Assembly: GCA_947460085.1 (NCBI GenBank)
Contig: CANHGA010000025.1
Span: 1-14,293 of the forward strand
Source: Synechococcaceae cyanobacterium
Lineage (GTDB): Bacteria > Cyanobacteriota > Cyanobacteriia > PCC-6307 > Cyanobiaceae
Length of the DNA stretch: 14,293 nucleotides
Reading direction: 5' to 3'
Part shown: piece after piece, positions 6,476-13,704 of the stretch
Position numbering within the stretch: the first letter of the stretch is position 1
Layout: the number at the start of each line of letters is the position of its first letter
Position numbers and translations under genes: made by a program
The notes under the pieces: generated by a model
What the model saw: the letters and a program-made list of their open reading frames with translations, nothing else
What the model was told of the DNA's origin: nothing
The model's database searches: none

Positions 6476-8062
6476 ATGACCATGGCCGCAGGCGATCTGG
6501 CCCTGGGAAACCTCGCGATCGTGTTGCACGCGCACCTGCCCTATGTGCGCAGCAGCGAACCCGGCTCCCTCGAAGAAGACTGGTACTTCCAAGCGCTGCA
6601 GGAGTGCTACCTGCCCCTGTTGGCGATGCTGGAAACGGCGGCGGCTGACCGGCACCAGCGGCCCCGCCTCACCCTGGGTCTTTCCCCAACCCTCCTCTCC
6701 CTGTTGGGCGATGGGGAGCTCAATGGGCGCTTCCTGGCCTGGCTGCAGCAACGGCAAGACCTTTTGGCCCAAGCCCCAGCCAACCACCAACCGGCCGCAG
6801 CCCATCTGCTGCGCCAACTCCAGACAATTACCCGGCAATGGCAGCGCTGCCAGGGCCAATTAATCCCCCGCTTTCGGCGCCTGCAAAACCTTGGGGTGCT
6901 CGACCTGATCACCTGCGCCGCAACCCACGGATACCTGCCCCTCCTGCGCCAGGTGCCCGAGGCTGTCCGCGCCCAAGTGCGCACGGCCATTGCCGAGCAT
7001 GAACGCCAACTCGGTGAACGGCCCCAGGGGATTTGGCTGCCCGAGTGCGCCTACTACGAGGGCCTCGACCAGATCCTGGTGGGCAACGGCCTGCGCTACT
7101 CGGTGCTCGATGGCCATGGCCTCCTCCATGCCCTGCCGCGGCCCCGCTACGGGGTGTTTGCACCGATCTGCTCCCCGGGGGGGGTGGCCTTCTTTGGCCG
7201 GGACGGCAGTTCCACCCTGCCGGTGTGGAGTGCCCGCGATGGCTACCCAGGCGATGGGGCCTATCGGGAATTCCACCGCGATCTCGGCTGGGATCTGCCG
7301 GAGGAGGAGTTAGCAAGCCGCGGCATCCCCAGCCGGCGCCCCCTTGGCCTCAAGCTGCACCGGGTCACGGCCCAGGGATGTCCCTTGGAAGAGAAACAGG
7401 CCTACGACCCCGCCGCCGCCAACGTCAAAGCCGAAGAGCATGCAGCGGCCTATCTGGCGGGACGGGCCGAGGAACTGGCCGGATTGGCAAGCGCCATGGA
7501 CCAACCGCCCCTGCTGGTCGCCCCGTTTGACGCCGAGCTGTTTGGCCATTGGTGGTTTGAAGGCCCCCAATTTCTTGCCGCCCTGTTTCGCCAAGCCGCC
7601 TCCCATGGCGTGCGCCTGGTGACCCTGAAGGAACACCTGGCCTCCGAGGCTCCGCTCCAGGTCTGCCGGCCCTCACCCAGCAGCTGGGGCCAGGGGGGCT
7701 ACCACGACTACTGGCTCAACGACAGCAACGCCTGGGTGGTGGCGGAATGGCAACGGGCCTCCAGCGCCATGGTGCGCCGGGTGAACCGCGGCGTTGGCAG
7801 TGCCGGGCAACGCCAACACCTCACCCAGGCCGGCCGTGAATTGCTCTTGGCCCAGAGCTCAGACTGGAGTTTCATCCTCCGGGCCGGCACCACCACCGAC
7901 CTGGCCCGGGAACGGATCGAGCGCCACCTGGATCGCTTCTGGCGGCTGATGGACGCCATCGATAACGGCACCCCGTTACTGGATGAATGGCTCGAGGCCG
8001 TGGCCGTAGAGGACGGACTCTTCCCCCTGCTCAATGCCGCCGATTGGGTCAGTACCCCCTAG
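6476..8062 (+). CDS. GH57 1,4-alpha-glucan branching enzyme
   Basis: A 528-residue glycoside hydrolase of family 57, close to the branching enzymes (DUF1957 type), which cut alpha-1,4 glucan and rejoin it as alpha-1,6 branches in the cytoplasm. The first GH57 motif is LHAHLPYVR (17-25). The nucleophile motif is GIWLPECAYYEG with E190. The acid/base motif is PFDAELFGHWWFEG with D352. A loop resembling bacterial GH57 branching enzymes (VWSARDGYPGDGAYREF) lies at about 250-266, and a helical C-terminal region of about 100 residues follows. Start choice is ambiguous: GTG 6473, ATG 6476 and ATG 6482 are in frame, and the weak AGAG at 6463-6470 does not decide. It is divergent from the NYN gene and convergent with crtL (21-base gap). 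It likely works with glycogen metabolism genes elsewhere. An amylase or glucanotransferase role is less likely. Confidence 0.88.
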   Translation: MTMAAGDLALGNLAIVLHAHLPYVRSSEPGSLEEDWYFQALQECYLPLLAMLETAAADRHQRPRLTLGLSPTLLSLLGDGELNGRFLAWLQQRQDLLAQAPANHQPAAAHLLRQLQTITRQWQRCQGQLIPRFRRLQNLGVLDLITCAATHGYLPLLRQVPEAVRAQVRTAIAEHERQLGERPQGIWLPECAYYEGLDQILVGNGLRYSVLDGHGLLHALPRPRYGVFAPICSPGGVAFFGRDGSSTLPVWSARDGYPGDGAYREFHRDLGWDLPEEELASRGIPSRRPLGLKLHRVTAQGCPLEEKQAYDPAAANVKAEEHAAAYLAGRAEELAGLASAMDQPPLLVAPFDAELFGHWWFEGPQFLAALFRQAASHGVRLVTLKEHLASEAPLQVCRPSPSSWGQGGYHDYWLNDSNAWVVAEWQRASSAMVRRVNRGVGSAGQRQHLTQAGRELLLAQSSDWSFILRAGTTTDLARERIERHLDRFWRLMDAIDNGTPLLDEWLEAVAVEDGLFPLLNAADWVSTP

Positions 8063-8083
8063 GGCCCTGGCAAATCCGTTCCC

Positions 8084-9319
8084 TTAGGGATTGAGAAGCT
8101 TCCCCAGGAGGGCAAGCTCGCGGCCCTGCTGTTGCATCAAGCCCCAGCGCACGCTCCAAGGTGCAGTCGCAAACAGGCGCAGCATCGCCACCACCAGCTC
8201 CGGCAGGTTCAAGGTGTTGGTGAGGAAGCCATACCACTGTTCCTGGGGCAGGGCAAAGAAGGTGTCGAAAAACTGGCGCAGCTGGGCGGATGGATAGCGC
8301 ATCAACTTCTCCAAGCCAAAGCAGTAGAGGGCATGCTTTCGGCGCAGCTCCAAGGGCCAAAGGGCCTGCCACGCCATCGCCGCCACCGCCGGGCTCGTCA
8401 GCGCCGGATCGGCCAATCCCTTAGCGATCGCATCCGCCAGACCCGGGGCCCGGCGCAGCAAGGAACCCACCATGTAGCCCGAAGCCGGGTGCACCATGCT
8501 GGCGGCACCACCAAAACCCACCACCTGCTGGCTGAGATCCGGCAAGGGCAAATTCATCGGGAACAGGCAAAACTCCTCGTGCTCCACCTGCTCCACCTGG
8601 ATGCCGCCATGGGCCAGGCGACGGTGTAGCCGATCTTTGAGCACCTCAAAGGGCACGGGAGGAGCCAGGGCCAGGGACGTTTCTTCCACAAAGAACAGGC
8701 CATCGCCCAGATCCATCGCATAGAGAAAGGTGGGGGCACCGCCTTGGCCTGCCCCATCCCCCAGGTGGTCGCTGCGGTAGTCCATCAACACGAATTGGCC
8801 GCTCTGCACAGGCGGCGCACTGAAGCGACCCACCACGCCATAGGCCGCCTGACCGGCCACCGGTCCCTGGTCGGGGCGCTGCACAAACACGGGCTGATGG
8901 CCTGAAGCATCCACCACCAACCGGGCTTGCAGCTGCTGGCCGCAGGCCGTGCCCAGGCTAGAGACCCGCTCGCCATGGTCCAGGGCTATCGCCTGGCCCT
9001 GATGCCAGACCATCCCGCCGGCGGCACAGGTCGACAGCCAGTGGTTCTGAAGCTTGGTCCTATCGAACAAGCCGTAGTCGAGGCCGTGGCGCAGGGGTTG
9101 GTCGTTGAAGTAGCTGAGCGAATCGCTCCAGCGATGGCCCAAAAGCCCCCCAAGGCCTAGGCGGTCCACTTCCCTGCCCCAGATGCCGTAGGTGTTCTGC
9201 CAGGGTTCAGCGGGATCATTGGCACTAAGGCCATGGACCTGCAGTCCCCGCTTGATCAACTCGCTGGCGATGGCGAGGGCCGCTGGACCCGCACCAATCA
9301 CCAAGACATCAGCGATCAC
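8084..9319 (-). CDS. crtL: Lycopene beta-cyclase (CrtL-b)
   Basis: A 411-residue FAD/NAD-dependent cyclase that turns the linear ends of lycopene into beta-ionone rings, giving beta-carotene. It has an N-terminal dinucleotide-binding fold, DVLVIGAGPAALAIASEL (4-21), then WQNTYGIWGRE (40-50), PTFLYAMD (196-203), and FVEETSL (210-216) with the conserved Glu pair. GGAASMVHPASGYMV (270-284) follows, and the C terminus is hydrophobic for membrane contact. FLYAM is typical of beta- rather than epsilon-cyclases, so this is likely the beta enzyme. The start is GTG at 9319, overlapping the gyrA TGA as GTGA, and it places the FAD motif at the very N terminus as in the family. It is therefore probably cotranscribed and translationally coupled with gyrA. 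It ends against the convergent GH57 gene. Confidence 0.95.
   Translation of the reverse strand: MIADVLVIGAGPAALAIASELIKRGLQVHGLSANDPAEPWQNTYGIWGREVDRLGLGGLLGHRWSDSLSYFNDQPLRHGLDYGLFDRTKLQNHWLSTCAAGGMVWHQGQAIALDHGERVSSLGTACGQQLQARLVVDASGHQPVFVQRPDQGPVAGQAAYGVVGRFSAPPVQSGQFVLMDYRSDHLGDGAGQGGAPTFLYAMDLGDGLFFVEETSLALAPPVPFEVLKDRLHRRLAHGGIQVEQVEHEEFCLFPMNLPLPDLSQQVVGFGGAASMVHPASGYMVGSLLRRAPGLADAIAKGLADPALTSPAVAAMAWQALWPLELRRKHALYCFGLEKLMRYPSAQLRQFFDTFFALPQEQWYGFLTNTLNLPELVVAMLRLFATAPWSVRWGLMQQQGRELALLGKLLNP
8424..8431. repeat. HIP1 octamer GCGATCGC
   Basis: Perfect HIP1 octamer inside crtL, on codons for the segment DAIAKG. Confidence 0.7.
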
Positions 9320-11973
9320 TCAGGAATCACATCCGCTGGGGTGCCACTGGCTGGGCTTGCCTCAGCAATGGATGGCTCAGCAGCCGGTGCTTCAGCCCCA
9401 TCCTCCTCCTCAGCGGCAGGGGGCACCAACACCACTTCCGAGAGTCGATCGCCAGAGTCGAGCTTCTGGAGGCGCACCCCCGTGGCTGCCCGCGATTGCT
9501 GGGGAATGGCATCGGCCTTGGTCCGCACGATCACCCCCCGCTCGCTCACCAGCAGGAGCTCCTCTCCAGCCCCAAGCACCTTCAGCCCCACCAACACATC
9601 ACCATCGCGGCGGAACTTGATCGCCCGCAGGCCCATGCCGGCCCGCTTTTGCAAGCGGAACTGATCCACCGGCACCCGCTTACCCAAGCCACTGGCCGAA
9701 GCCACCAGCACCCAGGGTCCCTCGCTCGGACCCACCTCATCGGCCAATTCACCTGCCAGTTCACCATCGCCGTCATCGTCTGCAAGGGGTGCGGCATTGG
9801 CCACCCGATCAGCCAACTCGGCAGGCAACACATCCATGCTCACCAGCTGGTCGCCACCGCGCAGATTCATGGCCCGCACGCCCCGGGCCGTGCGGCCCAG
9901 GGGACGCAATTCACCATCATTCAGACGGAAGTGGATCGTCATGCCCTTGAGCGAACCGATCAGCACGCTGTCGCCAGGCAAGGCCAGGCGCACCCAGGTG
10001 AGGGCATCGCCCTCCTCCAGGGAAATGGCAATCAAGCCATTGGAGCGAATGTTGGAGAAGGCCGACAGCCGGGTGCGCTTGACGTAACCACCGCTGGTGA
10101 GCATCACCAGCACGCCGTCTTCCTCAAAGGCGCTCACTGCCAACAGCGAGGTGATCTGCTCTTCCCGGGGGATGGGCAACAGCTGCACAATCGGCGTGCC
10201 CTTGGCGGCCCGGCTGCACATCGGCACCCGATAGGCAGGCACTGAATACACCACCCCGCGATCGCTAAACAGCAGCAGGGAGTCGTGGTCGTTGCAGCTG
10301 ATGAACAGCCTCACCGCCTCCTCACCCTGGCTCTTGGTGCCGGCCTTCCCCCGGGTGCCCCGGCTGGTGGCCTCAAACTCATTGACCGGCATCCGCTTGA
10401 GATAGCCGTTTTCGGTGAGCATCACCACCGAGCGCTCATTGGCGATCAGGTCGATGTCTTCAAGGCCTCCCTCGAGGTCAAGAATTTCGGTGCGGCGGGG
10501 GGATAGGTACTTGGCGCGGATGGCCTGGAGCTCATCGACAATGATGCCGAGCACCCTCTCGCGGCGGCCGAGGATGTCCTTGTAGTCGGCGATTTTGGCG
10601 ACCAGATCCTCATGTTCGAGGCGAATCTTGTCGGCCTCCAAGGCGGTGAGCCGCCGCAACTGCATCTGGAGGATCGCGTCCGACTGGATCTCGCTCAGCC
10701 CATGGCGCTCCTGGAGCTGCAAGCGCGCTGTAGCCGCATCAGACGCCGCCCGGATCAAGGCAATGATCGGATCGAGCTGGTCGAGGGCCAGCAACAGGCC
10801 CAGCAAGATGTGGTCCCGTTCCTCTGCTTTGCGCAAGAGGTAGCGGGTGCGGCGCTCAATGGTCTGGACCCGGAAGTCGAGGAACACCCGCAACATCTTG
10901 CTGAGGGTGAGCAGTACGGGCTCGCTGTTCACCAGCGCCAACATGTAGGCGCTGAAATTGTTTTGTAGGGGAGTGAGTTTGAATAGGTTATTGAGTACCA
11001 CCTGGGGATAGGCGTCGCGACGCAGCTCGATCACGATCCGCATGCCATCGCGGTCGCTTTCATCCCGGATATCGGCAATCCCCTCGAGCTTCTTGTCATT
11101 CACCAATTCGGCGATCCGCTCGATCAGGGCAGCCTTGTTGGTTTGGTATGGAAGCTCGGTGATGATCACCGCATCACGGTCAGGGCGCCCTTTGGCCTCG
11201 ACCGTTTCAATCGACGCCACACCGCGCATGGTCACCGAACCACGGCCGGTGGTGTAGGTCTCGCGGATGCCCCGGCGGCCCAGGATCTGCCCCCCGGTGG
11301 GGAAGTCGGGGCCAGGGATGATCGCCAACAACTGTTGGTCGCTGATTTCAGGGTTGGCAATCAGGGCCAACATGCCGTCGATCAGTTCGGTCAGGTTGTG
11401 GGGCGGGATATTGGTGGCCATGCCCACCGCAATGCCAGCCGAGCCGTTCAACAGGAGCTGGGGAATGCGGGCCGGCATCACCGTGGGCTCCTGCTGGGAA
11501 CCGTCAAAGTTGTCGGCGAAGTCGACCGTTTCGGCCTCGATGTCCTCCAACAAGGCGTCGGTGGTGAGCGACTGAAGCCGGGATTCGGTGTACCGCATGG
11601 CGGCCGGTGGGTCGTTGTCCACCGAGCCGAAGTTGCCATGCCCGTCGATCAGGGGCATGCGCATCGAAAAGTCCTGGGCCATCCGCACCAGGGCGTCGTA
11701 GACGGCCGTATCCCCGTGGGGGTGGTACTTACCCAGCACCTCACCCACCACCCGGGCGCATTTCCGATAGGGCCGGTCGCTGGTGAGGCCCAGCTCGTAC
11801 ATCGCATAAAGAATGCGGCGATGCACGGGTTTGAGGCCATCGCGGGCATCGGGGAGGGCCCGTCCCACAATCACGCTCATCGCATACTCCAGATAGGAGC
11901 GCGACATCTCGTTGCGGAGGTCGGTCTGAATGATCCGTTCGTCGGAACTACCGGGTCCGGTGGTTTCCGCCAT
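9316..11973 (-). CDS. gyrA: DNA gyrase subunit A
   Basis: GyrA cuts and rejoins DNA in the A2B2 gyrase that introduces negative supercoils. The 885 residues begin with the breakage-reunion domain (about 15-500). The active tyrosine is Y128 in AAMRYTE. The quinolone region reads HPHGDTAVYD, with T89 and D93 at the E. coli S83 and D87 positions. The C-terminal beta-pinwheel repeats run from about 505 to 850. The GyrA-box, QRRGGKG in E. coli, reads TSRGTRGKAG (536-545), as in cyanobacterial or plastid-type proteins. An acidic insert, ADDDGDGELAGELADEVGP (731-749), lies between blades, and the last 35 residues are Glu/Ala-rich and probably disordered. The ATG at 11973 has AAGG 9 bases upstream. 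A ParC-like paralogue is the alternative, but length and motifs favour GyrA. Confidence 0.96.
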   Translation of the reverse strand: MAETTGPGSSDERIIQTDLRNEMSRSYLEYAMSVIVGRALPDARDGLKPVHRRILYAMYELGLTSDRPYRKCARVVGEVLGKYHPHGDTAVYDALVRMAQDFSMRMPLIDGHGNFGSVDNDPPAAMRYTESRLQSLTTDALLEDIEAETVDFADNFDGSQQEPTVMPARIPQLLLNGSAGIAVGMATNIPPHNLTELIDGMLALIANPEISDQQLLAIIPGPDFPTGGQILGRRGIRETYTTGRGSVTMRGVASIETVEAKGRPDRDAVIITELPYQTNKAALIERIAELVNDKKLEGIADIRDESDRDGMRIVIELRRDAYPQVVLNNLFKLTPLQNNFSAYMLALVNSEPVLLTLSKMLRVFLDFRVQTIERRTRYLLRKAEERDHILLGLLLALDQLDPIIALIRAASDAATARLQLQERHGLSEIQSDAILQMQLRRLTALEADKIRLEHEDLVAKIADYKDILGRRERVLGIIVDELQAIRAKYLSPRRTEILDLEGGLEDIDLIANERSVVMLTENGYLKRMPVNEFEATSRGTRGKAGTKSQGEEAVRLFISCNDHDSLLLFSDRGVVYSVPAYRVPMCSRAAKGTPIVQLLPIPREEQITSLLAVSAFEEDGVLVMLTSGGYVKRTRLSAFSNIRSNGLIAISLEEGDALTWVRLALPGDSVLIGSLKGMTIHFRLNDGELRPLGRTARGVRAMNLRGGDQLVSMDVLPAELADRVANAAPLADDDGDGELAGELADEVGPSEGPWVLVASASGLGKRVPVDQFRLQKRAGMGLRAIKFRRDGDVLVGLKVLGAGEELLLVSERGVIVRTKADAIPQQSRAATGVRLQKLDSGDRLSEVVLVPPAAEEEDGAEAPAAEPSIAEASPASGTPADVIPE
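10258..10265. repeat. HIP1 octamer GCGATCGC
   Basis: Perfect HIP1 octamer inside the C-terminal part of gyrA, on codons for the segment FSDRGV. Confidence 0.7.
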
Positions 11974-12039
11974 GCATGACCGCCTTAAGCAACGATCAGT
12001 TTATCGGCACCCCCTGCACTTGTCCGAACTCGGAGCCCC
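11974..12039. promoter_or_regulatory. Divergent gyrA / HcyBio intergenic region
   Basis: These 66 bases carry the control signals of two divergent genes. For gyrA (minus strand) a weak sigma70-like pair can be drawn: TTCGGA, a 17-base spacer, then GATAAA at 12005-12000, giving a leader of about 20 bases with AAGG before the ATG. For the plus-strand gene, CGGAG at 12031-12035 is a good ribosome site 4-5 bases before the GTG at 12040. The promoter match is poor and offered as a candidate only. Confidence 0.3.
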
Positions 12040-13194
12040 GTGAGCCTGCCGATCCGCACTGAAGCCCAGCTACGCCACCGTCAGGAGCAGGGCGAGCTGA
12101 CGGTGCGCGCCGCCGCGGAATTCCGCGATTTGGTGGAACAAGCCGGTCTGGAAGAGGCCTACGCCCTGACTGATGTGGTGGTGGCCGCCGATGCGTGCTT
12201 TACGGACCAGGCCAGCCTGCACCTCAGCCTGGGTCCGACGGATCCACCGATCCGCCTGCGATCCGCCCAACTGGCCGGGGTCAGCGCTGGCTGCGGCCAC
12301 GGCAGCACGGATTTCATGCTGCCCATGGGCGGCGGCCTCGCAGAGCCGGCCCGCCACGGTGGGGCCCAGGTTCTCGGGGCCCTGCTTGCCGGAGCAAGTG
12401 TTCCCCTGTCTGCCCTTGGCGACGGGACGGCCCTCCATCCCCGCCGGGAGCTCCACACCGAACTCAGCCTGGAGCGCATCGCCGCCGGGCGCCTGCTGCT
12501 GCACCGGGGCATTAGCGAAAACGGGGTGGTGGCCACCAGCAGCGCCGAAGGCTTGACCGCCAGCCCCTACGGCCCCCTGTTGGGGCCCTTCGGCACCGGG
12601 CTCTATTCCTGTGGCGGTGCCGGCAGCATCGGGCTCACCATGCCAGGCCTGGCCCTGCTCGGCCCCGGATCCCCCGTGCTGGTCGGTGGGGCCGTCGGCT
12701 GGGTGGTGGGCAGTGGCACCGGCCACAACCCGAAGGTCAAACGCCAGTCCTCGGGCCATGCCCTGAGCCCGGGATGTGCGGCCGCCCTCAGCGCGGACCT
12801 GCACGACCTCCAACCCCAGTGGGTGCGGCCCTGCTTTTTTGAGGGTCACGGCACTGGCCTGCTGGTGGCCATCGCCGCACCGGTGCCCCTAATCAACGAA
12901 TCGGTGGCTCGCCAGGCCGCCACCGGCAACGACGCCCTGGAAGCCCCCGTGCTGGATCTGGCCATCCCAAGGCGACTGAAACCCAGCCTGGGAACGGCCC
13001 GTTACAGCGACCTTCTGGCCGGTGAACTGCAAATCAAAGGTCGTCCGATCAGCTGTTCCCCCGCCCACAGTCCAAGCCTGGCCGCGGCCATCGGCCAAGA
13101 GCTGATCACCCGCCTCACTAGGGGGCACTTCCCTTTAAGCCTGCCCCTCCAACCCTTGAATCCCAGGCCAACCCTGGTGGCGCTTGAGGCCTAA
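12040..13194 (+). CDS. Homocysteine biosynthesis protein (DUF39/HcyBio)
   Basis: A 384-residue protein of the HcyBio (DUF39) family. Characterised archaeal members are L-aspartate semialdehyde sulfurtransferases that make homocysteine directly from aspartate semialdehyde and a sulfur donor. Family-like parts are TVRAAAEFRDLVEQAG (21-36), TDVVVAADACFTD with C53 at the expected catalytic cysteine, GPTDPPIRL (65-73), ASPYGPLLGP (174-183), YSCGGAGSIGLTMPGL (189-204) and GGAVGWVVGSGTGHNP (216-231). No CBS domains follow, and neither the ferredoxin/NIL partner (COG2122) nor another sulfur gene is nearby. It starts at GTG 12040 with GGAG just upstream, divergent from gyrA. Family membership is likely. 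Sulfurtransferase activity in this organism is inference, and another sulfur-transfer role is possible. Confidence 0.82.
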   Translation: MSLPIRTEAQLRHRQEQGELTVRAAAEFRDLVEQAGLEEAYALTDVVVAADACFTDQASLHLSLGPTDPPIRLRSAQLAGVSAGCGHGSTDFMLPMGGGLAEPARHGGAQVLGALLAGASVPLSALGDGTALHPRRELHTELSLERIAAGRLLLHRGISENGVVATSSAEGLTASPYGPLLGPFGTGLYSCGGAGSIGLTMPGLALLGPGSPVLVGGAVGWVVGSGTGHNPKVKRQSSGHALSPGCAAALSADLHDLQPQWVRPCFFEGHGTGLLVAIAAPVPLINESVARQAATGNDALEAPVLDLAIPRRLKPSLGTARYSDLLAGELQIKGRPISCSPAHSPSLAAAIGQELITRLTRGHFPLSLPLQPLNPRPTLVALEA

Positions 13195-13241
13195 GGCCCC
13201 ACCTAAGCTCCCTCTCAACTTTTCAAGCCGACCGGGCAACC

Positions 13242-13652
13242 ATGGCCCTCGACGATCCCCACCAGGACGATCCCCATCAAGGCGATCCAAACCAAGGCGA
13301 TCTCAGCCAAGACGGTCTCGGCCAAGGCGATCTCGGCCAAGACGGTGGCGAGTGGCAGATGCTCACAACCAAGCTTGCCGACTGGGCCGCCAGTGATGCG
13401 CCCCAAACCCTCTGGCAGCAACTGCAATCGCCGCTGAGGGCCTTGGCCCTGCTGCTCGGAGCCCTGTTTGTCTTGCGCCTCTACGCAGGGGTGCTGGGCG
13501 CCCTGGAAGGGGTGCCGTTGCTTGCGGGCCTCCTTGAACTCACCGCCCTGGTCTGGATCACCCGCCATGGAGCCCCAGCCCTGCTTCGCCGCGAGCAGCG
13601 GCAGACGTTGCTCGACCAGCTCAGCCAGCGTTGGCAGCGCCTACGCCATTAG
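13242..13652 (+). CDS. CAAD/CURT1-like small membrane protein with N-terminal pentapeptide repeats
   Basis: A 136-residue protein whose C-terminal part (about 55-136) looks like the CAAD domain found on some cyanobacterial aminoacyl-tRNA synthetases and in thylakoid CURT1 proteins. It has an amphipathic stretch, TLWQQLQSPLRAL, then two close hydrophobic helices (about 65-85 and 90-108) and a basic amphipathic tail with R116-R117. The N terminus (residues 4-33) is six pentapeptide units of the form D/G-D-P/L-x-Q, acidic and Gln-rich, coded by a 15-bp tandem repeat. No catalytic domain is present. A role in membrane curvature or thylakoid anchoring is inference. The ATG at 13242 lacks a strong ribosome site, and a later start would remove the repeat. 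It lies 47 bases after the HcyBio gene and 52 before guaB3. Confidence 0.72.
   Translation: MALDDPHQDDPHQGDPNQGDLSQDGLGQGDLGQDGGEWQMLTTKLADWAASDAPQTLWQQLQSPLRALALLLGALFVLRLYAGVLGALEGVPLLAGLLELTALVWITRHGAPALLRREQRQTLLDQLSQRWQRLRH
13251..13340 (+). repeat. 15-bp coding tandem repeat, six units
   Basis: Six consecutive 15-base units start at 13251, 13266, 13281, 13296, 13311 and 13326. Later units approximate GGCGATCTCGGCCAA, while the first two read GACGATCCCCACCAG-like. The encoded pentapeptides are DDPHQ, DDPHQ, GDPNQ, GDLSQ, DGLGQ and GDLGQ. The period is a multiple of three, so copy-number change keeps the frame. The units drift gradually from the 5' to the 3' end. Confidence 0.9.
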
Positions 13653-13704
13653 CGCCAAGGGCCGCAGGCAGCTTGATAGGTTAGCTCGAATACGTAAGTT
13701 TCAG

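Noticed and set aside
8056..8090. Bidirectional terminator between GH57 and crtL
   Set aside because: CCTAGGG and CCCTTAGG can pair only with a bulge, and no U-run follows on either strand.
9496..10245. Plus-strand open frame opposite the gyrA C-terminal part
   Set aside because: Antisense shadow with His/Gln-rich sequence and no motif.
11143..11979. Long plus-strand open frame opposite the gyrA N-terminal part
   Set aside because: It is a shadow of a confidently assigned, highly conserved gene, with low-complexity His/Gly-rich composition.
12070..12849. Minus-strand open frame opposite the HcyBio gene
   Set aside because: Shadow of a gene with clear family motifs. The product is Gly/Ala/Gln-rich.
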